DNA of 14,375 bases from an uncultured Flavobacteriales bacterium (GTDB lineage Bacteria > Bacteroidota > Bacteroidia > Flavobacteriales_E > Vicingaceae). Shown piece by piece: positions 1 through 6,197 of this stretch. The notes under the pieces are model-generated. The model was not told where the DNA came from. It did not search any database and worked only from the letters and a program-made list of their open reading frames with translations. Position 1 is the stretch's first letter. The number at the start of each line of letters is the position of its first letter. The translations under genes and the position numbers were made by a program. The stretch is taken from NCBI GenBank assembly GCA_937925525.1, contig CALALS010000022.1, positions 1 to 14,375 of the forward strand, given 5' to 3'.

Positions 1-706
1 CACTTACCCATTGGCTGCCATCCCATTTGGCTATTCGCCAGATATCTCCGTTAATGCTATCATAAAAATTGCCTCCTACATATAGTTCTCCATTATACAT
101 TTCTACATCGGTTACGGTTCCTATATTATATTTAGGAAAGTTATGGACATCTGTCCATTGAGTTCCGTTAAATTTAGCAATACCGTTTACAGGTATTCCG
201 GCACAGCTATCTATACTTGCTCCACAGACATAAAGCTCATTATTAATCACTTTAAGTGAAATTCCGGATGCTAATGTATTGGTTCCCCTTAGACCAGAAC
301 CTTGTGCTTGCCATGTGCTTCCATCCCATTTGGCTAAACCGTTAAACTTGTTATTAGGTCCTCTGAATATTCCTGTTGCATATATTTCATTGTTGTAACG
401 TATTATGCTTTTTGCTCCATTTGTTGCAGCCTGAGGGTTGCCAATTGGAGAACTACAATCCCATTCAAACCCACAAGCCATAGCATAAAAGTTGTTACCA
501 TCATACTTCGCTATTCCAAACATAGTGTCTCCATTTAAGAGTTTAAACTCCCCACCAATGTATAACACATCCGCAATAGTATCCGTATAAAAAGTATTTA
601 TATAACTACTCACATCTGTAACTTTTGCCCAGTTTTGGGCACTAAGAGACAGATACTGAAATAAATTCAATATGACGATTATAAGTAATGTTAGTCGTTT
701 TGTCAC
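1..706 (-). CDS. Secreted KWDG-repeat beta-propeller protein, 3' end outside the window
   Basis: Reading frame open from a GTG at 706-704 to the left edge of the window (235 complete codons, no stop). Residues 1-23 form a classical signal peptide: basic TKR, a hydrophobic run LTLLIIVILNLF, and a probable cleavage after SLSA. The mature part has at least four propeller-like units, each a 'LYVGG' strand followed by 'GIAKWDG..W': around residues 48-77, 103-136, 155-187 and 204-235. Such units are common in Bacteroidota surface proteins, often with a type IX sorting domain at the far C-terminus, which here would lie outside the window. The GTG is preferred because the next in-frame ATG (residue 62) would discard the signal peptide. 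The GTG sits in a GTGA that overlaps the stop of the upstream propeller gene, suggesting translational coupling. Substrate or ligand unknown. Confidence 0.85.
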   Translation of the reverse strand, partial: MTKRLTLLIIVILNLFQYLSLSAQNWAKVTDVSSYINTFYTDTIADVLYIGGEFKLLNGDTMFGIAKYDGNNFYAMACGFEWDCSSPIGNPQAATNGAKSIIRYNNEIYATGIFRGPNNKFNGLAKWDGSTWQAQGSGLRGTNTLASGISLKVINNELYVCGASIDSCAGIPVNGIAKFNGTQWTDVHNFPKYNIGTVTDVEMYNGELYVGGNFYDSINGDIWRIAKWDGSQWVS

Positions 707-3700
707 TGTTTTATGAATTTAGCGGTTTGGGTATGGTAAGGAGTTTGGAGTTGTATAAAATATACACCTGTGGTAAAGTAGTCGGTTGCCAGTTGTATGG
801 TTTGTCCTTCCCTGGCTTGTATTTCTGTAGTTTTCACTAGTTGTCCCTGATAATTATAGATATTTATCTTTCCTGTTGTTTCTTCTTCAAAATACACATT
901 TAATAATCCTTTGGTAGGGTTAGGATAAATACTTATTCCGGCTAACGAAAGTTTTTCGCTTTTATTTTCTTCTATGCCTACACCAATACTCTGTAAATCA
1001 AAACGAGTGTAAAAAGCATCCCAATAAAGTGCTAAATTGTTTGTTGGTAGCTGAAAATAAGCATTTCCAGTAGGTTGGACACCTGGGTCTTCAAAAGGGA
1101 ACGCAAAGTTTCTATCTCCGGAATAACCAACTATATATAGGTCTTCAGTTTTATATGTAGTGATAGCTGCACCAACATCCACAAATTGAGTATGAGTTGT
1201 TGATGTAGAGCTTGAACCTGCATCTGTGCCAAAATATGTGGCCCACATCCTAGAATTATATTTATCAAAACTTAACAATACTACATCAGCAATATCATCA
1301 CTACTTCCATCATTGTAAGAGCTTTTATAATACATACCTGAAGGAATAGATGATTGTGTGACAAATTGATTCTCAACAACAGAACCAATTATATATAGAT
1401 TGTCCGCATCATCAGTGGTAGCATCTAAAATTTTATCATACGGTTTTCTTGGGTAAAATAGACTAGAACTACCCATATATGTACTATTAATAACATCTAT
1501 TTCACCTTTGTATAAAGTCGACCATTTAAGGTCAAGCTGTTGTTTATCAAACTTGGTAATAAACATTTGACTTGATGAAGTAGAGGCAGTTTCAGTAAAA
1601 CCACCTTGAGCACTACAAACAGGAACATTACTCGTCTGTGGAGAACAAGATGATGTTCCTGACAAGGAGGTGATTCCCACTACATAAAATTCATAATCTG
1701 ATGAAGTAACTGTTTGGAAACCGTCTACTCCCTTTACATTTGTAGCCCAATTTAGTACATTTTGTCTATCAAAACGACTAATAAAACCACCTTCTGCAAT
1801 TTGAAAAAAGTCAGTAGTTCCAGAAACATCACAAAGCGGAAAAGCACCATTAGTAGGCACAGAACCACTATAAGTCCCTGCAGGTGAAGTTTTAGCTGTA
1901 GTGCCGGTTAAGTATAAAAATCCATTACCACTTCCAGAACCTGAAGGATCTCTAGCATAATGTATTTCATAAATTTCATCATCATCGTCACTACCATAAA
2001 ACGTACTCCATCTTAAGGTGTTACTTACATCAAATCTAGCTATAAATATGTCTTGACCTCCAGCATTAAAATTTTGATAATAAGCACCGTTTCCAGGGTC
2101 GCAAAGAGGGAATTGAGTACCTGTAGTTGCCTGACAACTATTTGCCTGTGCGCTAGTACTAGTAGTGTTTCCACTCATATATATTGCACCAGTATTGTCA
2201 ACCGAAATACTTTTTCCTTCATCATCACCAGAACCACCAACATAGGCAGACCATTTTAAAAAACCTCCTCTATCAAACTTTGCAATAAAGGCATCTTGTC
2301 CTCCGGAATGTGTAGTTTTATAATAGCTACCGTCATTGGGGTCTATTGCCGGTTCAATCTTTAGATTAGAGCTTTCAGTTGTTCCGGTAACATATAATTC
2401 GCCTGCAGCATGAGCTGCGGGAATTGCGAAAATAGCAGATTGAATAGCATCATAATTTAATCCACCAAAATAGGTGGCCCACTCACGCACAGCATATTGG
2501 TCAAAATTTACAATATAACCATCTGTACCACCACCAAATTTTGGTTGAACTGTCGTTGAGATAGGAAAACTTAGTTCATTAGACATTGTTTTCCCTACCA
2601 TATAACTGTCATTTATATCATCAGTAATAACATCTAAACCCCAATCACTTTCAATTCCTCCATAAAACGTACTCCACCAGAGGTTGCCATTTGAGGCCAT
2701 AATGGCATCAGCAATAGGCTTCCAACCTACTGCCAACACTAATGTCTTTGTAGCATTAAAACTTCCGCCCATAGTTAAAGATACGATATTTCCGGTAATG
2801 CTATAGGAAGCACTCCAGCCTAAATTGGTTTTGGTTCCACTATTATCTATTTCCCATGCAGCGGGTTTAGGTTGCACTAAAGTATCAAAAGCACTAATAA
2901 TTAAAAGGTTTCCGCTACCGTCAATAAGTAAGGTGTCTTGTCCGGTAAAATAAAACTGTATGTCAGAAGTATCACCGTTTGGTTTTACATTAATAAAGTA
3001 TTTAAAGCCATACACATCACTACCACATTCTATATCAATATAGTCCCATACATCTGTATACAACAAATTACCATAATGAGGAACTTTAGCCCTGCTTTCA
3101 GGTAAATAGCCTAGATAATGATTAGTATAGAATTTTTTCAGGTTATAGCCTCTTGGTTTGGTAGTATTACCTGCTTCAAAAGCCATATCTATTCTATGTA
3201 AACTATCACTTTGTGCGGTTGAGGTGTCAATTTTAGTCCAGACATAACTGAAAGCATCATTTTTAAAATACATAGCCGGATAGCTATTTGCATTATAATA
3301 AATGACATTAGTATTAACGGTTGTGTCTGTATTCATCAGTTGACCTAAATTAGCGGTATAATCCCAAGCATCTAGTACATCTGAAGTATCCTGTGGTATG
3401 ATAACATCTATTTCCTTTAATCGAAGGGTAAGGTAAGTTAAACCCGTGCTTTCTTCAACACTACCTGTAACATATATATCGTTAGTAGAAGGTTCAATAG
3501 CAATAGCGGCAGGAATATCGTCTCCATTATCCAAACCATTGTAAGCAATGTTCCATAGCTCATTCCCAGCTGTATCATACTTTAGTATTAAATAATCTCT
3601 ATTCTCAGCACGGGTACTACTAGCAATAATATATAAGTTCCCTAAGGTGTCTCCAACTATGGCAACAGCAGAGTCATTGCTGTTATAGGTAGTGTCATTC

Positions 3701-4755
3701 CATGTTTTGGTCCAAACCAAATTACCTGAGGCATTATACTTTAACGTATGTATATCATATCCGTTTATGGTATCAGTAGCGGCACCTGTTACATATACAT
3801 TACCATCATAATCTACCCATACACCTGTAGCATAATCATTACCCCCATGCGGAGCATTGTATGTGTTGCTCCATTGGTTACTTAATAAAGTGTCATATTT
3901 AATGATAAAGTAATTATAAGAGCTGGTATCGTTTCTTGAGCCTGTAATGTAAATATTGCCTATGGTGTCTCTAAAAAAGTCTCCTATAATATCACCTGTA
4001 ATACTTCCAGCTGCTGTGCTGTCATGGTTTACATAACTTCCACCATTATCATACTCTACTATTACAGTTCGCCAATCCCACTGTTGATATTTACACGCAC
4101 CTGTTACATAAACCGAATTTCCATCTGTTAAAACTCTTGCGGCTATGTCATCATCTTCGTTTGCATCATAATATGCATTCCATTGTAAATTACCCGCAGG
4201 GTCGTATTGTAAGGTAATAAAATCTAAATCCAAATTATCATTAAATCCTGTTCCCACTACATAAATAAATTGATTATCTTCGTCATATACCATATCTATG
4301 GCTCCATCATAATAAGAACCATCTGCATTGTAGGTGGCATCCCAATCCAATGTTCCATTGGACTGATACTTAATTAGAACAAAATCATTAAAGTTTGTAG
4401 AATCAATAAATGTAGTTCCACATACATAGACGTCTTCATTATTATCTACAAAAATTGCACTTGCTGCATCATCTCCTGAATTAGAGCTACCGTAAGTTCT
4501 ACTCCATACAATAGCACCATCTTCATCTATTTTTGTAACCATTAAGTCATAATATCCATTCAGATAATTAGCTCCTGCAACATAAGTGTAGCCATTTCCG
4601 TTGGGGTTATGAACCATACAGTTCTGTTTATACACTTGTTGAGAGCCATCTGCTGTTGTCCAGTCAACAAATGGAGTAGTCTTAGAAAGTTGAGAAAAAC
4701 TATTAAAGCTTAATCCTAAAAATAATAGGATAATGATTTTGGTTAGGGTTTTCAT
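703..4755 (-). CDS. Giant SBBP-type double beta-propeller protein with type IX secretion sorting domain
   Basis: About 1350 residues. Residues 1-22 are a signal peptide (MKTLTK, hydrophobic IIILLFLGLSF, cut near SFSQ). Residues ~30-445 carry repeats of the pattern 'GN.YVTG...KYD..GN..W', a beta-propeller. Residues ~455-677 form a different domain ('ESRAKVPHYGNL', 'GFKYFINVKPNGDTSDIQF') resembling the domain that usually precedes SBBP repeats (DUF7948-like, from memory). Residues ~680-1255 hold SBBP units such as 'WSTFYGG...' and 'GGQDAFIAKFD..G'. Residues ~1270-1350 are a type A Por/T9SS C-terminal sorting domain ('ISIYPNPTKG', 'GKINIYNYQGQLV', 'TGVYFIQL'), so it is exported by Sec, moved through T9SS and probably anchored at the surface. 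The frame extends upstream to a TTG at 4782, but the ATG at 4755 puts the signal peptide at the N-terminus. Specific role unknown; adhesion or matrix binding is only a guess. Confidence 0.93.
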   Translation of the reverse strand: MKTLTKIIILLFLGLSFNSFSQLSKTTPFVDWTTADGSQQVYKQNCMVHNPNGNGYTYVAGANYLNGYYDLMVTKIDEDGAIVWSRTYGSSNSGDDAASAIFVDNNEDVYVCGTTFIDSTNFNDFVLIKYQSNGTLDWDATYNADGSYYDGAIDMVYDEDNQFIYVVGTGFNDNLDLDFITLQYDPAGNLQWNAYYDANEDDDIAARVLTDGNSVYVTGACKYQQWDWRTVIVEYDNGGSYVNHDSTAAGSITGDIIGDFFRDTIGNIYITGSRNDTSSYNYFIIKYDTLLSNQWSNTYNAPHGGNDYATGVWVDYDGNVYVTGAATDTINGYDIHTLKYNASGNLVWTKTWNDTTYNSNDSAVAIVGDTLGNLYIIASSTRAENRDYLILKYDTAGNELWNIAYNGLDNGDDIPAAIAIEPSTNDIYVTGSVEESTGLTYLTLRLKEIDVIIPQDTSDVLDAWDYTANLGQLMNTDTTVNTNVIYYNANSYPAMYFKNDAFSYVWTKIDTSTAQSDSLHRIDMAFEAGNTTKPRGYNLKKFYTNHYLGYLPESRAKVPHYGNLLYTDVWDYIDIECGSDVYGFKYFINVKPNGDTSDIQFYFTGQDTLLIDGSGNLLIISAFDTLVQPKPAAWEIDNSGTKTNLGWSASYSITGNIVSLTMGGSFNATKTLVLAVGWKPIADAIMASNGNLWWSTFYGGIESDWGLDVITDDINDSYMVGKTMSNELSFPISTTVQPKFGGGTDGYIVNFDQYAVREWATYFGGLNYDAIQSAIFAIPAAHAAGELYVTGTTESSNLKIEPAIDPNDGSYYKTTHSGGQDAFIAKFDRGGFLKWSAYVGGSGDDEGKSISVDNTGAIYMSGNTTSTSAQANSCQATTGTQFPLCDPGNGAYYQNFNAGGQDIFIARFDVSNTLRWSTFYGSDDDDEIYEIHYARDPSGSGSGNGFLYLTGTTAKTSPAGTYSGSVPTNGAFPLCDVSGTTDFFQIAEGGFISRFDRQNVLNWATNVKGVDGFQTVTSSDYEFYVVGITSLSGTSSCSPQTSNVPVCSAQGGFTETASTSSSQMFITKFDKQQLDLKWSTLYKGEIDVINSTYMGSSSLFYPRKPYDKILDATTDDADNLYIIGSVVENQFVTQSSIPSGMYYKSSYNDGSSDDIADVVLLSFDKYNSRMWATYFGTDAGSSSTSTTHTQFVDVGAAITTYKTEDLYIVGYSGDRNFAFPFEDPGVQPTGNAYFQLPTNNLALYWDAFYTRFDLQSIGVGIEENKSEKLSLAGISIYPNPTKGLLNVYFEEETTGKINIYNYQGQLVKTTEIQAREGQTIQLATDYFTTGVYFIQLQTPYHTQTAKFIKQ

Positions 4756-4840
4756 AGTAGGAGTTTTTAAATTATGAAGCAATAATATAACATAGTTTTC
4801 AAATAAAAATCAGTATAAATACCTAATTTTATTATCGGTA

Positions 4841-4881
4841 AAAACAATAAAAAATCCCCTTAGCAAAGGCTAAGAGGATTT
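4841..4881 (-). terminator. Rho-independent terminator of the 230-residue gene
   Basis: Two 13-base arms (4852-4864 and 4869-4881) pair around a 4-base loop. In minus-strand RNA all 13 positions pair, one of them (4858/4875) as a G-U wobble; in plus-strand RNA the same position would be a C-A mismatch. On the minus strand the stem is followed at once by a T-rich tract (TTTTTTATTGTTTTT). Position and polarity fit the end of the transcript carrying the gene at 4970-5662, and they separate it from the propeller operon that starts at 4755. Confidence 0.85.
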
Positions 4882-4923
4882 ATAGCATACCTATTTTTTG
4901 CAAACATTACTGAAATTTCTTTT

Positions 4924-4966
4924 CACCCTTCGACTCCGCTCAGGGTGACCACTCTCAGAATGACAA
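4924..4966. repeat. Intergenic palindromic repeat of the TCGACTCCGCTCAGGGTGAC type
   Basis: CACCCT (4924-4929) and AGGGTG (4942-4947) form a 6-bp inverted repeat around TCGACTCCGCTC. A degenerate direct repeat follows: CTCAGGGTGACCA (4939-4951) and CTCAGAATGACAA (4954-4966), 10 of 13 identical. On the minus strand it reads as the familiar GTCATTCTGAG / GTCACCCTGAGCGGAGTCG element, which I recall as scattered between genes in many Bacteroidota genomes (REP-like). It begins 3 bases after the TAA of the 230-residue gene and precedes its terminator, so it lies in the 3' untranslated region. Confidence 0.6.
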
Positions 4967-4969
4967 CTG

Positions 4970-5662
4970 TTACGGAGTAGGTTCTGTAGGAGGTGCTTCG
5001 GGTTTGGTAGCCGTGCTTTTTAAGTCTATAATTTCACGGGCACTTATGTATTGCTCGTAAAACTCTCTGGCACTTTGGGTAAACTGCAACATTAGTTTAT
5101 CCATTCTGCTTTTTAAAATGCTACTGGTTTGCTTGGTATATAAAGCAATGTTTTTAGTAGCCAGTTTGCGCTTACCTATAGCAATTCGGGTGCTGGGTAT
5201 TAAAGCACTGTAAGCATCTATTAGCTGTTGCAGTTGGTTAAGCATGGCATTGGTAATACCGTAGCTATTTAACTGGCTAATGATAGGTTGCGCCACATCT
5301 TTAATTACCTGGCAGCGCTCTGCACTTATGGTATCGCTTACGCTTACCAGTTTTGTAAAGCTAAAGTTTACACTTTCTTGCAGGGCTTTATCGCCAACGG
5401 CTTCGGCATACGCCATTACTCCGCCTTTTACTTGCAGGGCAAAATTGGCCATTGCCAGTAATGCGTTTCGTTTGTTTTTGGCAAAACCTACAATGGGTGT
5501 TTGCTGCACCTCTACAGCGTCTTTTAGTTTGTTTAGCGCAGTGGTAAAATCTGCCACTGCCGTAACTATAGCAGGTATGCTATTCCACAGTGTGCTGTTA
5601 TCGTTCAGCACTTGTTCAGTTGACATAAACATGTTCAACTGATTTTCTTGATAACGTCTCAT
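4970..5662 (-). CDS. Orphan helical protein of 230 residues, function unknown
   Basis: ATG at 5662-5660 to TAA at 4972-4970. No signal peptide or membrane segment, so probably cytoplasmic. The sequence looks almost wholly alpha-helical: runs of A, L, Q, K and E at about residues 14-55, 60-90, 94-132, 137-155 and 160-213, with a basic patch GKRKLATK at 163-170, then a Pro/Thr-rich acidic tail (219-230). I recognise the style of N-terminus (RRYQENQLNMFM) as that of uncharacterised Bacteroidota proteins but can name no family or function. GC is about 45-50% in three 60-base lines counted by hand (5161, 5281, 5401), against about 28-40% in sampled lines of murG and ftsZ, so the gene may have a different history. 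No Shine-Dalgarno is seen. It lies between the 21-bp array and a strong terminator. It could be DNA-binding or structural; neither is shown. Confidence 0.8.
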   Translation of the reverse strand: MRRYQENQLNMFMSTEQVLNDNSTLWNSIPAIVTAVADFTTALNKLKDAVEVQQTPIVGFAKNKRNALLAMANFALQVKGGVMAYAEAVGDKALQESVNFSFTKLVSVSDTISAERCQVIKDVAQPIISQLNSYGITNAMLNQLQQLIDAYSALIPSTRIAIGKRKLATKNIALYTKQTSSILKSRMDKLMLQFTQSAREFYEQYISAREIIDLKSTATKPEAPPTEPTP

Positions 5663-5761
5663 AAGATATAAATTTTAAGAGATACTTTCCCCTGCTTTAC
5701 ACTACGGGAGAGGTTTACCGCTAGTATATTAAACGCATGGGGTAAAAGATTTATTACACAC

Positions 5762-5801
5762 TTTCCACCATCGGTTAACATTTTTTAACCAATGGTGTAA
5801 A
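5762..5801 (-). other. Imperfect hairpin at the border of the 21-bp array
   Basis: Arms 5766-5778 (CACCATCGGTTAA) and 5785-5797 (TTAACCAATGGTG) surround a 6-base loop. The single imperfect position (5772/5791) is a C-A mismatch in plus-strand RNA but a G-U wobble in minus-strand RNA, so the minus-strand transcript folds better. Beyond one further mismatch (5765/5798), three more pairs form (5762-5764 with 5799-5801). The first array unit starts 3 bases away at 5805. On the minus strand the stem is not followed directly by a T-run, so it is not a standard terminator. It may be an RNA structure in the leader of the 230-residue gene or a protein-binding palindrome. Confidence 0.6.
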
Positions 5802-5804
5802 ACC

Positions 5805-6161
5805 ACTTACGAAAGGTGTGTGGCTGCTTAATATGGGTGTTGAGCAAGCTCATCCGGATATATTACTGTTTACGCAAGGTATAATACAACTTGAGCAGGA
5901 TGTAATACAACTTACGCAAGATATTTTTGAACTTACGCTGCTTCTTTTACAGTTTACGCTGCTTGCTATTTTACTTACGCATGAATTATTTGAACTTACG
6001 TTTGATGCTTTTTGACTTACGCTGCTTCTAACACAACTTACCCTGCTTCTTTTGCAGCTTACGCATGAGATATTTTAACTTACGCTACTTGTCACGATAC
6101 TTACCGTCCTTGTAAAAGCACTTACGCTTAATGTTTACCTACTTAAGGTGTATGTAATTTA
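5805..6161. repeat. 17-unit array with exact 21-bp period, conserved ACTTACGC octamer
   Basis: Units start every 21 bases from 5805 to 6141 with no register slip. Eight units begin with exact ACTTACG (units 1, 6, 7, 9, 10, 11, 14, 16). Units 12, 13 and 15 differ by one base in that heptamer, 4, 5, 8 and 17 by two or so, and units 2 and 3 are more degenerate. The other 13 bases vary, with two recurring types: TGCTTCTTTTACA-like (units 7, 8, 11, 12) and ATGA-ATTATTTGA-like (units 6, 9, 13). In the plus-strand heptad frame (repeated Leu-Thr) stops occur at 6013-6015 and within unit 13. In the minus heptad frame (repeated SCVS/SSVS) stops occur in units 16, 13 and 3. Conservation therefore looks DNA- or RNA-level. 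Twenty-one bases is two helical turns, which would put every octamer on one face of the DNA. Confidence 0.9.
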
Positions 6162-6197
6162 GGAAAAGGGGCTTGTCACTTACAATAAAACCTACAA

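Larger units (their letters stand above)
5663..6197. other. 535-base gene-free region between ftsZ and the 230-residue gene
   Basis: Holds, from ftsZ outward, a short AT-rich spacer (6162-6197), a 17-unit 21-bp array (5805-6161), an imperfect hairpin (5762-5801) and a 99-base leader (5663-5761) before the ATG of the 230-residue gene. I see no tRNA, rRNA or convincing coding frame. No canonical Bacteroidota promoter (TTTG followed by TAnnTTTG) was found by eye in the leader, so whether the downstream gene has its own promoter or relies on read-through from ftsZ is open. No clear terminator follows ftsZ directly. Confidence 0.7.

Noticed and set aside
4756..4782. Upstream TTG start for the large propeller protein
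   Set aside because: It would place nine residues before the natural MKTLTK signal peptide. The ATG at 4755 fits export better.
4783..4840. Bacteroidota-type promoter (TTTG ... TAnnTTTG) for the propeller operon
   Set aside because: Partial matches exist (TTTG near 4800, TATTATTG near 4787), but the spacing is about 12 rather than the usual ~19 bases. A promoter is expected here, since a terminator precedes, but I cannot place it.
5762..5801. Rho-independent terminator after ftsZ and the array
   Set aside because: The stem is good, but no T-run follows directly on either strand, so it is listed only as a hairpin.
5818..6015. 65-codon plus-strand frame with Leu-Thr heptads
   Set aside because: It is a by-product of the 21-base period (7 codons). 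The same heptad frame meets stops at 6013-6015 and again in unit 13 while the DNA repeat goes on unchanged, and it starts in the most degenerate units. Conservation follows DNA positions, not the protein.
5847..6070. Minus-strand cysteine/serine heptad frame through the array (SCVS/SSVS units)
   Set aside because: Open only between stops in units 13 and 3, with no usable start codon noticed, and low-complexity content explained by the repeat.
5805..6161. CRISPR array
   Set aside because: Conserved blocks are only about 8 bases and degenerate, intervals are 13 bases, the unit is 21 bases, and no cas gene is in the window. This does not fit known CRISPR repeat and spacer sizes.
4924..6161. Mobile element or integration site next to ftsZ
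   Set aside because: No transposase, integrase, terminal inverted repeats or target duplication could be seen; only the GC contrast of the 230-residue gene hints at transfer.
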